Assembly: GCF_918698005.1 (NCBI RefSeq)
Contig: NZ_CAKKLJ010000001.1
Coordinates: 310,001 to 374,000, forward strand
Direction of reading: 5' to 3'
DNA length: 64,000 bases
Source of the DNA: Microbacterium sp. Bi121
GTDB taxonomy: Bacteria; Actinomycetota; Actinomycetes; Actinomycetales; Microbacteriaceae
The position numbers and the translations under genes are program-made. The notes below the pieces were generated by a model. It was not told where the DNA came from, did not search any database, and saw only the letters and a list, made by a program, of their open reading frames with translations. This document shows positions 26,001 to 33,526 of this stretch, piece by piece (positions within the stretch are counted from its first letter, which is position 1; every line of letters starts with the position of its first letter).

Positions 26001-26101
26001 GGAGCGGTCAACGTGCCGAACAGTGTCATGAGCACGGCGAGCAGGCCCGCCAGCGCCGTTCGTGTGCGACTGCTCGTCGCGGGGGACTCAGGGTGATTCA
26101 C
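23099..26101 (-). CDS. htaA: HtaA-type cell-surface haem-binding protein with two HtaA domains
   Basis: 1000-aa surface protein that captures haem from host or environmental haemoproteins and hands it to HmuT. Sec signal peptide 1-38 (ending AFAADGA). Modules: about 45-155 an Ig-like module, 156-185 a (PEPT)n linker, 186-345 a second beta-rich domain, 355-470 a copy of the first module, about 488-655 HtaA domain 1 (SFANYVTG, FTGHHGVLD), 655-765 Ig-like, about 765-930 HtaA domain 2 (SFRNYIEG, FHGHDGALD), TM anchor about 962-985 and a basic tail. The Tyr and His in these motifs match the haem ligands known in Corynebacterium HtaA. No LPXTG. GTG start at 26101 with GGAGG. Divergent from hmuTUV across DtxR boxes. 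Confidence 0.9.
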   Translation of the reverse strand: MNHPESPATSSRTRTALAGLLAVLMTLFGTLTAPAAFAADGATVAPQVTAASESGVTFAVAGSGLPEGVTGAYAALIVQGEDEALNSMQYVAFALPFPAVSAGSTTFTLTAPAAKLDRALTYEVVIWKQHSAFTPENLYGRSAVQISDAQWDAVFPPAPEPEPTPEPTPEPTPEPTPEPEPEPVFEPALQVFLADGVTPVGDAELYAGDEIVVQGTGYDPAANVGGRGVPIPNTLPQGTYVVFGDFAANWQPSTGAASSARSVASQLWALAEGVLDQVPSQYQGAIRAQWVNIADDGTFRATLTLKNAPAAPEGGSYGVYTYGAGGVANTAQEQGIPVNYSTEPKPDPEPETTLSNSASVDGTDLVVTASGQGFVGVPGVYAALIEKGTEAEVTAGGGFLAMQYVRTITGGAFTTELVAAGETLDASKTYEVLVWQQHTMPNIDTIHARGDVTITAEQWQKLKGEKPTPPTEPTGPPKPPVTPAKPVAGGSLRWAISSAFANYVTGPIAQGEIFVSGGATRSGSQFQFGQAAGTTYDRTTGRGAVGYNGSVRFTGHHGVLDVTVSNPRVEITSASAATLYLTHAGSRVAFATLNLAGGAKTSADGAVTYTAVPAMLTAAGRDQVLSGFSTALNPVTFTIGTPAPAPNGTVGTVAAASVNPKAEIPAAPPATTGIDADADALDALQSGATATVTASGFASGEQDIQVVVYSTPVLLGTVEADANGVATWTGSLPATLEDGEHTLTFQGSVDRGLAFTLDRAATAAIGECTVDGATLNWGYKESFRNYIEGIARGGWDLTDVAYEFPEFVWAGGTGSYDDESGAGLVDFGGTIAFHGHDGALDTRMSDARIELAGDTGYIVFDISGTTQGGEAVDAQGVRFVEFSMADAATADGVLTLDAAATTLTDAGAAAFGTYAAGESFDPVSFSIPIGADCGAVPATDEAEAEETPVVTAAIEPISTSEGFPVWAWIVIGLLVVGAGIGTGVAVQRRRAAASAIVSED
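25556..25640 (-). repeat. Pro-Glu-Pro-Thr coding repeat
   Basis: Short tandem repeat encoding (EPTP)n/(EPEP)n linker in htaA, a typical wall-spanning spacer; number of units probably varies between strains. Confidence 0.75.
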
Positions 26102-26192
26102 GGATGCCTCCAGGCGTGCGGTCGCGCTGTCGATGCCGGGCGCGACGAGGGACCCCTCTTCAGGGGCCGGATGCTGCTGCGGGTGAATGTGG

Positions 26193-26211
26193 TTAGGCTT
26201 AGCTAACCTAC
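26193..26211. promoter_or_regulatory. DtxR/IdeR-type iron box 1
   Basis: TTAGGCTTAGCTAACCTAC matches the DtxR consensus (TTAGGTTAGGCTAACCTAA) at 15 of 19 positions by my count. Between htaA and hmuT. Confidence 0.8.
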
Positions 26212-26251
26212 GTTTCTGACCATAGACTGATCATCGTCTCCACGTCAAAGG

Positions 26252-26270
26252 TTAGGACAGGCTTTCCTAA
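26252..26270. promoter_or_regulatory. DtxR/IdeR-type iron box 2 overlapping hmuT start
   Basis: TTAGGACAGGCTTTCCTAA matches the DtxR consensus at 15 of 19 positions; its last base is the A of the hmuT ATG, so repressor would sit on the translation start. Confidence 0.75.
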
Positions 26271-27394
26271 TGCGCTCGCGTCTCCCTCTGCTCATCGCGG
26301 CCGTCCTCGTCGCCGCTCTCACCGGCTGCACGGCCCCGGCTGCGACCGCGAACCCCGAGCAGGCGGCATCCGGTTCCTGCCCCGCGGCCGCACAGCAGCT
26401 GTCCGATCTGCCGCTCGTCGATGACGTGCGCGCAGCGACCGGCGGCTCCACCGCCTGCCTGCCGAACCATGCGATCGCCCCGGTCGCCGACACGACCGCG
26501 CCGAAGCTCCCTGTCACCGTGACCGACGCGGAGGGTCGCGAGGTCGAGGTGACGGATGTCGATCGCATCCTCGCGATCGACATCTCCGGCACGATCGCGT
26601 CGACGGTGTTCGCGCTCGGGATGGGCGACAACGTGGTCGGGCGCGACTCGTCGACGACGTTCGACGGCACGGAGGATCTGCCCGTCGTGACCAAGACCGG
26701 CCACTCGCTGAACCCCGAAGCGATCCTCGAGCTCGCGCCGACCGTCATCCTCACCGACACGACGATCGGGCCCAAGGAGGTGCGTCAGCAGCTGCGCGAC
26801 GCCGGCATCCCGATCGTCATCGTGTCCGACGAGCTGAGGTTGGAGACCACCGATCAGCTCATCACCGAGGTCGCCTCAGCCCTCGGCATCCCATCGCGGG
26901 GCGAGGCCCTGAGCGCGCAGGTCGAGGGGGATCTCGACGCCGCCCTCTCCGAGATCGCGCCCGTCATCCCGCCCGATCCGGCCGACCGTGCTCGCATGCT
27001 CTTCCTGTACGTCCGCGGCAGTGCCAACGTGTACTACATCTTCGGCAAGGACTCCGGAGCGGACGCGCTCATCGAATCCGTCGGCGGCATCGACGTCGCC
27101 GGCGAGATCGGCTGGGAGGGCACCAAGCCGGTGACCGCCGAGGCACTCGTCGCCGCGCAGCCCGACGTACTGGTGATGATGACCGACGGGTTGGAATCGG
27201 TCGGCGGCATCGACGGGCTCATCGAGCGAGTCCCTGCCGTCGCCCAGACGCCGGCCGGCGTGAACCGGTGGGTGATCGACATGGCGGATGCCGAGATCCT
27301 CAGCTTCGGGCCGCGGTCGCCCGAGATCGTCCGGGCGATCGCACGCGCCCTGTACGCCCCGGCCTCTGGCGCGACCGGCGAGACCGCCGAATGA
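26270..27394 (+). CDS. hmuT: haem ABC transporter substrate-binding lipoprotein
   Basis: Membrane-anchored receptor that binds haem and delivers it to HmuUV. Lipobox LTGC with Cys20 as the lipidation site after a 19-residue signal. 374 aa; the class III (BtuF/FhuD-like) fold is visible in VEVTDVDRILAIDISGTIASTVFALG, LNPEAILELAPTVILTD, VRQQLRDAGIPIVIV and the C-terminal FGPRSPEIVRAIARALY. ATG 26270 lies within a DtxR box. Overlaps hmuU by ATGA. Assignment to haem rather than siderophore rests on the adjacent htaA. Confidence 0.93.
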   Translation: MRSRLPLLIAAVLVAALTGCTAPAATANPEQAASGSCPAAAQQLSDLPLVDDVRAATGGSTACLPNHAIAPVADTTAPKLPVTVTDAEGREVEVTDVDRILAIDISGTIASTVFALGMGDNVVGRDSSTTFDGTEDLPVVTKTGHSLNPEAILELAPTVILTDTTIGPKEVRQQLRDAGIPIVIVSDELRLETTDQLITEVASALGIPSRGEALSAQVEGDLDAALSEIAPVIPPDPADRARMLFLYVRGSANVYYIFGKDSGADALIESVGGIDVAGEIGWEGTKPVTAEALVAAQPDVLVMMTDGLESVGGIDGLIERVPAVAQTPAGVNRWVIDMADAEILSFGPRSPEIVRAIARALYAPASGATGETAE

Positions 27395-28464
27395 CGGGCG
27401 AGGTCGTCACCGCGACGCCGACCCGGCATCGCGGGCTGCGCTTCGCCGTGGTCACGACGATTCTCGTGATCGCCCTCGTGATCACCTGCCTGGTGTCGCT
27501 CGGGAGCGGCCAGTACTCGCTGTCGCCGACCGAGATCGTCGGCATCCTGCTGCGCGAGATCGGCGTCCCGTCCGGGTGGGCGCCGGATGATGCCTCAGCG
27601 AGCGGGGTGATCCTCAGCATCCGGCTCCCCCGTCTCGTTCTCGGCGTGCTCGTGGGGGCGGCGCTTGCGGTCTCGGGCGTGCTGATGCAGGCGATCTTCG
27701 GCAACCCGCTCGCGGATGCCAGCGTCGTGGGCGTCTCGTCGGGCGCAGCGCTCGGCGCCGCGGCCAGCCTCACGTTCGGGCTCGCGACGTTCGGGATGTG
27801 GACGACGCCGGCCATGGCGTTCATCGGCGGCCTCGTGGCGGTGTTCGCGGTGTACTTCATCAGCCGATCAGGCGGGCGGACCGAAGTCGTGACGCTGCTG
27901 CTCACGGGTATCGCGATCAACGCGATCGGCGGGGCGGGCATGGCTTTCCTGACGTTCCTGGGCACGACGTCGACGCGCGAGCAGATCGTCTTCTGGCAGC
28001 TCGGTTCGCTGAACGGCGCGCTCTGGCCGAACATCGCGATCGTCGCTCCGCTCACCGCTGTGGGGATCGTGGTGGCGCTGCTCGTCGCTCACCGCCTCGA
28101 TCTCTTCGCCCTCGGCGAGCGCACCGCCCGCCATCTCGGCCTCAACGTCGAACTGCTGCGGATCATCGTGATCGTCACGGTCGCCGTGCTCGTGTGCGCG
28201 GCCGTCGCGTTCGCGGGGATCATCGGCTTCGTCGGTCTCGTCATCCCGCACCTCATGCGCATGCTGATCGGCCCGGCGCACCTGCCTCTGATCATCGCGT
28301 CGACGGCGGGTGGCGCGCTGCTGATCGCGCTCGCCGATCTCGTCGCGCGCACCGTGGTGCCGCTGGCCGACATGCCGATCGGCATGATCACCTCGCTCGT
28401 GGGCGGACCGTTCTTCCTCTGGCTGCTCGTGCGAACGCGACGCCGATCAGGAGGATGGGCGTGA
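27391..28464 (+). CDS. hmuU: haem ABC transporter permease (FecCD family)
   Basis: 357-aa permease with about ten TM helices of the BtuC/FecCD type. Seen: RLPRLVLGVLVGAALAVSGV, QAIFGNPLADASVVGVSSGA, QLGSLNGALWPN and FVGLVIPHLMRMLIGPAHLP (coupling-helix region), then ADMPIGMITSLVGGPFFLWLL. ATG 27391 overlaps the hmuT stop (ATGA) and its end overlaps hmuV (GTGA). Imports haem across the plasma membrane. Confidence 0.94.
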   Translation: MTGEVVTATPTRHRGLRFAVVTTILVIALVITCLVSLGSGQYSLSPTEIVGILLREIGVPSGWAPDDASASGVILSIRLPRLVLGVLVGAALAVSGVLMQAIFGNPLADASVVGVSSGAALGAAASLTFGLATFGMWTTPAMAFIGGLVAVFAVYFISRSGGRTEVVTLLLTGIAINAIGGAGMAFLTFLGTTSTREQIVFWQLGSLNGALWPNIAIVAPLTAVGIVVALLVAHRLDLFALGERTARHLGLNVELLRIIVIVTVAVLVCAAVAFAGIIGFVGLVIPHLMRMLIGPAHLPLIIASTAGGALLIALADLVARTVVPLADMPIGMITSLVGGPFFLWLLVRTRRRSGGWA

Positions 28465-29234
28465 GCGTGCTGACGGCATCCGGAATCACGGTCCGCCCCG
28501 TCTCAGGTGCGAAGCCGATCCTCGAGGACGCGGCGATCGAGGTGCGGGCCGGCGAGGTGCACGCGCTCGTCGGGCCCAACGGCGCCGGCAAATCGACGCT
28601 GTTCGGTGTACTGGCGGGGGATGTCGCACCCGAGGCCGGGTCGGTGTCGATCGATGGACGGTCGGTGCGCGCCATGCGTCCGCGCGAGCTCGCGCGGACG
28701 CGGGCCGTGCTGCTGCAGGAGAACGCGGTGTCGTTCCCGTTCTCAGCCGAGCAGGTCGTGCGGATGGGGCGCGCGCCGTGGGCGCGCACGCCGAGCGAGG
28801 CGGATGACGATGCCGCTGTAGCCGCGGCGATGCGAGCGACCGAGGTCGATGGGCTCGCGCACCGCTCGGTGTCGTCGCTGTCGGGCGGAGAGCGCGCGCG
28901 GGTCGCGCTGGCTCGGGTGCTCGCGCAGGCGACGCCGATCCTGCTGCTGGACGAGCCGACGGCATCCCTCGATCTCAAGCATCACGAGGACGTCATGCGC
29001 CTGGTGCGCGCGAGCGCGGATGCCGGCGCCGCGGTCGCCGTCGTGCTGCACGACCTCAACGCTGCACTGGCGCATGCCGACCGTGTGACGCTGCTCACCG
29101 CCGGTCGCGTTGTCGGGACCGGGAAGCCGGCCGAGGTTCTCACGGCCGAGCGGATCGCCGAGGTGTACGAGCAGAGCGTCGATGTGTTCCCGCATCCAGC
29201 GACGGGAGTGCCGCTGGTCGTCGCCCGGCGGTAG
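28461..29234 (+). CDS. hmuV: haem ABC transporter ATP-binding protein
   Basis: 257-aa ATPase powering HmuU. Walker A GPNGAGKST (about residue 36), Q-loop LLQENAVSFPF, signature LSGGERARVALARVL, Walker B ILLLDEPTASLD and H-loop VLHDLNAAL. The GTG at 28461 is chosen: AGGAGG (28449-28454) is 6 nt away and GTGA overlaps the hmuU stop, whereas ATG 28455 touches the Shine-Dalgarno. Last gene of hmuTUV; 9 bp from the convergent SCP2-like gene. Confidence 0.94.
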   Translation: MSVLTASGITVRPVSGAKPILEDAAIEVRAGEVHALVGPNGAGKSTLFGVLAGDVAPEAGSVSIDGRSVRAMRPRELARTRAVLLQENAVSFPFSAEQVVRMGRAPWARTPSEADDDAAVAAAMRATEVDGLAHRSVSSLSGGERARVALARVLAQATPILLLDEPTASLDLKHHEDVMRLVRASADAGAAVAVVLHDLNAALAHADRVTLLTAGRVVGTGKPAEVLTAERIAEVYEQSVDVFPHPATGVPLVVARR

Positions 29235-29243
29235 GACCTGGGC

Positions 29244-29612
29244 TCAGGGTCGCAGCGGAAGAAGACCGTGCAGGTCGGCGCGGGTTCCGGATGCCTGCAC
29301 ACGGCCGGCCGCGACGGCATCGGCCCATTCCTCTTCACCGGTGGCGAGGGCGATCCAGGTCGCGGCATCCATCTCGATCACGTTCGGCGGCGTCCCGCGG
29401 GTGTGCCGGGGCCCCTGCACGACCTGCACCGCACCGAACGGCGGCACACGCACCTCGACGCTGTTGCCCGGCGCCTTCTCGTCCAGCAGCTGCAGCAGGT
29501 ACCGCACGGCTGTCGCAAGTGCGGTCCGAGCGGGCTTCTCCCCCGCCGCGGTCGCTGAGCGCACGGCATCCAGCGCAGCGCGCCCCTCGGCGGTGTCGAT
29601 CTTGCGAGCCAT
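29244..29612 (-). CDS. SCP2-like (sterol carrier family) protein
   Basis: 122 aa, short SCP2/MDMPI-C-like protein conserved in actinobacteria; lipid- or thiol-related binding is only inferred from the fold. Diagnostic stretches: [41 protein letters not shown] and [17 protein letters not shown] 29612 has TAGGCT (29619-29624) at 6-nt spacing, so it is leaderless. In other actinobacteria a relative often lies near purine genes; here purD is about 1.3 kb away. Confidence 0.85.
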   Translation of the reverse strand: MARKIDTAEGRAALDAVRSATAAGEKPARTALATAVRYLLQLLDEKAPGNSVEVRVPPFGAVQVVQGPRHTRGTPPNVIEMDAATWIALATGEEEWADAVAAGRVQASGTRADLHGLLPLRP

Positions 29613-29618
29613 CTGCTC

Positions 29619-29624
29619 AGCCTA
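29619..29624 (-). promoter_or_regulatory. leaderless -10 box (TAGGCT)
   Basis: TAGGCT on the minus strand ends 6 nt before ATG 29612. Confidence 0.65.
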
Positions 29625-29633
29625 TGGCGGGCG

Positions 29634-30122
29634 TCACTTCTCCGCGCTCGGGCTCTCTGTGCCGTGGACGGCCACAGCCCACCCGGCCGCTCCCTCCAAG
29701 CTGATCGCACTCGCGCCGACGGCGCTCACGCCGTCCATCGTCAGGTCGATCGTGTGTGGACTCTCGTCGCAGGGCACATCCTCCTCACGAAGGGTCGTGG
29801 CGCTGGTCGCTCCCTCGAGCCGGACCTCGACGCTCACCCGATCCTCGCCGAAGCAGTAGACATCGGCATGAGACACACTCGCGTCGATGTCGTCCGCGAA
29901 CGCCACGTGGATGGCGTCGAGATCTCCCCAGTCGAGAGCTGCGCCTCCGCGGAAACTGGTCAGCACGTCACCGCCGTCGATGTCCAAGTCATCCAGCCAC
30001 TGCTGGACCTCCTCCGAGGTGTCCGACTGCGAATGCTGAGCCGTACATCCGCTCAGAGCGATGCCGCCGCTCAGCACGGTCAACGCGGCTCCGATCACAG
30101 CAGGTCCCCGCAGACGATTCAT
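29634..30122 (-). CDS. putative lipoprotein
   Basis: 162 aa exported lipoprotein: basic start MNRLRGP, hydrophobic core, lipobox LSGC with Cys25. The mature part is acidic with a DUDLDIDGGDVLTS-like opening (DDLDIDGGDVL) and two cysteines (VYCFGEDR and DVPCDESPH) that could form a disulfide. No family recognised. ATG 30122 is preceded by TATGCT (30130-30135) with 7-nt spacing; ATG 30134 is an alternative start but would lack that spacing. Divergent from the Nudix gene by 57 bp. Confidence 0.75.
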   Translation of the reverse strand: MNRLRGPAVIGAALTVLSGGIALSGCTAQHSQSDTSEEVQQWLDDLDIDGGDVLTSFRGGAALDWGDLDAIHVAFADDIDASVSHADVYCFGEDRVSVEVRLEGATSATTLREEDVPCDESPHTIDLTMDGVSAVGASAISLEGAAGWAVAVHGTESPSAEK

Positions 30123-30129
30123 ACCCCGG

Positions 30130-30135
30130 AGCATA
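30130..30135 (-). promoter_or_regulatory. leaderless -10 box (TATGCT)
   Basis: TATGCT on the minus strand ends 7 nt before ATG 30122. Confidence 0.6.
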
Positions 30136-30167
30136 GCGACGACCGAGCCGCGCGAAGTGAGAGCGAT

Positions 30168-30173
30168 TAGCCT
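30168..30173 (+). promoter_or_regulatory. leaderless -10 box (TAGCCT)
   Basis: TAGCCT ends 6 nt before ATG 30180. Confidence 0.6.
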
Positions 30174-30179
30174 CGAACC

Positions 30180-30863
30180 ATGACCGACGACCAGCCCTCG
30201 CACGGCGCCCGCGCCGAGCTGCTCGCCGCAGCACGCCGCGGCGACTGGAATCCGCCGGCGCTGCCGCAGGTGCCCGACGGCGTCCAAGCCCGGAGGTCGG
30301 CCGTTCTCGTCCTGTTCGGGGTGCTGGACAGCATCCCGGCGGCGACGCCCGACGCCGCCGTCGCGAAGGACCTCGACGTGCTGCTGCAGCGACGCGCTCC
30401 GACACTGTCATCGCACCCGGGGCAGGTGTCGTTCCCCGGCGGCGGACGCGAGGCGGCCGACCGCGACGACATCGACACCGCGCTGCGCGAGGCCGAGGAG
30501 GAGACGGGCCTCGACCCGACCGGCGTCGAGATCCTCGCCGCGCTGCCCGCACTCCCCCTGGCCGTCAGCAATCACCACGTCACCCCGGTGCTCGGCTGGT
30601 GGACGAAGCCCTCCAAGGTCGCGGCGGTCGATCACGCCGAGACCGTCGAGGTGTTCCGGGTGCCGGTGGCGCAGCTGCTCGACCCGGCTACGCGTTTCAC
30701 GTCGACGATCACCCGCGCAGGCATGACCTTCAGGGGCCCGGCGTTCGACGTCGACGGAACGATCGTCTGGGGCTTCACCGCCATGGTTCTCGACCGGCTG
30801 TTCGACGCATGCGGGTGGACCGTGCCGTGGGATGCGACGGTCGAGCGGCCCGTCACCGTGTGA
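30180..30863 (+). CDS. Nudix hydrolase, CoA pyrophosphatase-like
   Basis: 227 aa. Cleaves CoA or its derivatives to 4'-phosphopantetheine and 3',5'-ADP if the subfamily call is right. The CoAse signature LSSHPGQVSFPGG precedes a Nudix box ending ALREAEEETGLD; the first Glu of the canonical box is Asp in this subfamily. C-terminal half has VTPVLGWWTKP and a WGFTAMVLDRL helix. Leaderless by its TAGCCT box. Followed after 32 bp by purD, which has its own promoter. Confidence 0.9.
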   Translation: MTDDQPSHGARAELLAAARRGDWNPPALPQVPDGVQARRSAVLVLFGVLDSIPAATPDAAVAKDLDVLLQRRAPTLSSHPGQVSFPGGGREAADRDDIDTALREAEEETGLDPTGVEILAALPALPLAVSNHHVTPVLGWWTKPSKVAAVDHAETVEVFRVPVAQLLDPATRFTSTITRAGMTFRGPAFDVDGTIVWGFTAMVLDRLFDACGWTVPWDATVERPVTV

Positions 30864-30883
30864 CCGCAGCGGACACGGCTCGG

Positions 30884-30889
30884 TAGTCT
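30884..30889 (+). promoter_or_regulatory. leaderless -10 box (TAGTCT) of purD
   Basis: TAGTCT ends 6 nt before GTG 30896. Confidence 0.7.
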
Positions 30890-30895
30890 GGACGG

Positions 30896-32173
30896 GTGAA
30901 GATCCTCGTCCTCGGTTCCGGTGCCCGTGAGCACGCGATCATCCTCGCCCTCAAGGCAGAAGGCGCCGGACACGAGCTGTTCTGCTCCCCCGGCAACGCC
31001 GGCATCGCCGCGGACGCGACCCTCGTCGCCGTCGACCAGCTCGACGGCCGGGCGGTCACCGCGTACGCCAATGAGCACTCCATCGACCTCGTCGTCATCG
31101 GTCCGGAAGCACCCCTCGTCGCCGGCGTCGCCGACGCCCTGCGCGAGCGCGGGATCCCCGTGTTCGGCCCTGGGAAGGCCGCTGCCCAGCTCGAGGGTTC
31201 CAAGGCATTCGCGAAGCGGGTAATGGATGCCGCCGGCGTGCCGACCGGACGCGCAGTGCGCGCAGCATCCATCGCCGACGTCGAGGGCGCGTTCGACGAG
31301 CTCGGCGCGCCCTACGTCGTCAAGGCCGACGGGCTCGCAGCGGGCAAGGGCGTCGTCGTCACCTCCGACCGCGCCGAGGCGCTCGCGCACGCCGAGCACT
31401 ATCTGCCCGCGGGTCCGGTGCTGATCGAGGAGTTCCTCTCCGGCCCCGAGGTATCGCTCTTCTTCCTGTCCGACGGCGACACCGTGCGGGCGCTCAGCCC
31501 CGCGCAGGACTTCAAGCGCGCCTTCGACGGCGACGAAGGACCGAACACCGGCGGCATGGGCGCCTACTCGCCGCTGCCGTGGCTGGCCGAGCAGTTCGGC
31601 AGCGAGCGCGAGTTCGTCGACCTCGTCACCGAGCAGGTCGCCATGCCCGTCATCCGCCAGTTGGATGCCGAGGGAACCCCGTTCATCGGCCTCCTCTACG
31701 CCGGCCTCATCCTCACCCCGGCGGGCGTGAAGGTCATCGAGTTCAACGCACGATTCGGCGACCCGGAGACGCAGATCGTGCTGCCGCGTCTGCGCACCCC
31801 GCTGTCGCAGCTTCTGCTGGCCGCGGCATCCGGGAATCTCGAGGGCCAGCCGCAGCCGGAGTTCTCCGACGACGTCGCGATCACGGTCGTGCTCGCGAGC
31901 GAGGGCTACCCGGAGGCTCCGCAGACCGGTCGCCAGATCGCAGGCCTCGCGGATGCCGCGAGCGTCGAGGGCGTGCGAATCGTCCACGCCGCGACGGCGG
32001 GACCGGATGCTCCGGGCGGCGACCTCGTCGCGACCGGGGGCCGCGTGCTGAACGTCGTCGCGGTCGGATCGGACTTCGCCACCGCTCGGACGCGCGCCTA
32101 CGATGCCATGGGGCGCATCGACCTGGACGGCGCGCACTACCGCCGCGACATCGCCGCCGCCGTCGCGGAGTAG
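30896..32173 (+). CDS. purD: phosphoribosylamine-glycine ligase
   Basis: GAR synthetase, step 2 of purine synthesis: joins phosphoribosylamine and glycine using ATP. 425 aa with N-terminal KILVLGSGAREHAI, KAFAKRVMDAAGVPT, the ATP-grasp region YVVKADGLAAGKGVVV, EEFLSGPEVS, NTGGMGAYSP, and metal-binding EFNARFGDPETQ. GTG start supported by TAGTCT 6 nt before it. Stands alone, but its promoter hexamer is the same as that of purM. Confidence 0.97.
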   Translation: MKILVLGSGAREHAIILALKAEGAGHELFCSPGNAGIAADATLVAVDQLDGRAVTAYANEHSIDLVVIGPEAPLVAGVADALRERGIPVFGPGKAAAQLEGSKAFAKRVMDAAGVPTGRAVRAASIADVEGAFDELGAPYVVKADGLAAGKGVVVTSDRAEALAHAEHYLPAGPVLIEEFLSGPEVSLFFLSDGDTVRALSPAQDFKRAFDGDEGPNTGGMGAYSPLPWLAEQFGSEREFVDLVTEQVAMPVIRQLDAEGTPFIGLLYAGLILTPAGVKVIEFNARFGDPETQIVLPRLRTPLSQLLLAAASGNLEGQPQPEFSDDVAITVVLASEGYPEAPQTGRQIAGLADAASVEGVRIVHAATAGPDAPGGDLVATGGRVLNVVAVGSDFATARTRAYDAMGRIDLDGAHYRRDIAAAVAE

Positions 32174-32195
32174 TGGTCGTTCGCGCTGCTGATCG

Positions 32196-32231
32196 CTGCT
32201 CGCGCTGCGAGAGTATCTGCAGCGCGAGCAG
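32196..32231. terminator. hairpin between purD and ROK gene
   Basis: CTGCTCGCGCTGC (32196-32208) and GCAGCGCGAGCAG (32219-32231) are perfect 13-bp arms with a 10-nt loop; no clear U-tract. Convergent genes on both sides. Confidence 0.65.
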
Positions 32232-32263
32232 AACGGAGCCGCGCGAGCCGGCGCGGACGCGGC

Positions 32264-33442
32264 TCAGCCGTCGAAGCCGAAGCTCTGCGGCAGGATCTCG
32301 GGCGAGAGGGCGTACTCGACCGCGAGCATGCTCGCGCCTCGCACCGCGGCCTCGCCGGCGGTGACGGACTGCACGATCGCCAGGTGCTCGGTGGCGAGCG
32401 GCATCGACCGCGTGTAGACGACCTCGCGGACGCCGGCGATCAGGTGCTCGCCCACTCTCGCCATAGCGCCGCCGATCGAGATCACCGAGGGGTTGAGCAG
32501 GCTGACGGATGCCGTGAGCACCTCTCCGAGGTCGCGCCCGGCCTGCCGCACCGCCTGGATCGCCTCAAGGCTGCCGTTCTTCACGAGTTCGACGACGTCG
32601 TTGCCGTCCTTCGCCTCGATGCCCTTCGCCGTCAGCGACCGGGCGATCGCCGGTCCGGACGCCAGCGCCTCGAGGCATCCGGTGTTCCCGCAGTGGCAGG
32701 GCACATCGGCGCCTCGGGCGACCCGCACGTGCCCGAAGTCGCCGGCGATGCCCTGCGCACCGCGCAGCAGACGCCCGTCCGAGATGATCCCGGCACCGAT
32801 ACCGGTGGCGACCTTGACGAAGATGAGGTGGTCGGTGGCCGGCCAGGCGGCCGCCCGTTCGCCGAGCGCAGAGATGTTCACATCGTTGTCGACGAGCACG
32901 GGCACCTCGAGGTGCTGCTGCACCCACCCGGGAACGTCGAACGCGTCCCATCCAGGCATGATCGGAGGCTTCGCAGGCCTTCCCGTCGAGTACTCGACCG
33001 GTCCGGGGACGCCGACGCCGATGGCCGCGATCTGATCGTGCGCGAGCCCGGCCTCTGTGATCAGTTCGTTCGCGGTGTCGACCATCCAGGTCAGCACCGG
33101 CTCCGGCCCGAGGGAGACCGCCATCTGCCCGGTGCGCTCGGCGAGGATCGTGCCGGCGAGGTCGGTCACGGCCACAGTGGTGTGCGAAGCGCCGATGTCG
33201 GCGGCGATCACGACCTTCGCAGCCGGGTTCAGAGCGAACTGCGACGGCGGACGCCCACCGGTCGATGCGGCATCCGCCACCGGAGCGACGAGTCCCATGC
33301 GCATGAGCTCGTCGACGCGCGCCGCCACGGTCGAGCGGGCGAGACCGGACGATTTCGCCAGTTCGGCACGCGTACGCGGCACGCCGTCCCGCAGCAGCTG
33401 GAAGAGCTGACCTACACCGGCGACGCTGGGATTGCTGGGCAT
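32264..33442 (-). CDS. ROK family transcriptional repressor
   Basis: 392 aa, NagC/XylR type. N-terminal winged helix about 10-65 (TRAELAKSSGLARSTVAARV), then a ROK sugar-kinase-like fold with DIGASHTTVAVTDLAG (phosphate loop), VGVPGPVEYSTG, the zinc motif CHCGNTGCLE (about 245-254) and VLVDNDVNISALGE. Third gene after the ABC ATPase and permease, so it probably senses the imported sugar and represses both divergent operons through the palindrome at 36222-36249. Ribosome site GAGGAAGA precedes ATG 33442. Confidence 0.93.
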   Translation of the reverse strand: MPSNPSVAGVGQLFQLLRDGVPRTRAELAKSSGLARSTVAARVDELMRMGLVAPVADAASTGGRPPSQFALNPAAKVVIAADIGASHTTVAVTDLAGTILAERTGQMAVSLGPEPVLTWMVDTANELITEAGLAHDQIAAIGVGVPGPVEYSTGRPAKPPIMPGWDAFDVPGWVQQHLEVPVLVDNDVNISALGERAAAWPATDHLIFVKVATGIGAGIISDGRLLRGAQGIAGDFGHVRVARGADVPCHCGNTGCLEALASGPAIARSLTAKGIEAKDGNDVVELVKNGSLEAIQAVRQAGRDLGEVLTASVSLLNPSVISIGGAMARVGEHLIAGVREVVYTRSMPLATEHLAIVQSVTAGEAAVRGASMLAVEYALSPEILPQSFGFDG

Positions 33443-33526
33443 TCTTCCTCTGTGCTTCTCATGAAACGGCTGCCACCGACGCGTCGCGAGAGCGTCTGTT
33501 CACTTCTGGGGCTGGAATCGAAAAGT

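Noticed and set aside
26270..29234. Siderophore (not haem) ABC importer
   Set aside because: FecCD-type permeases serve both, but the divergent HtaA-domain gene makes haem the better call; kept as a residual uncertainty.
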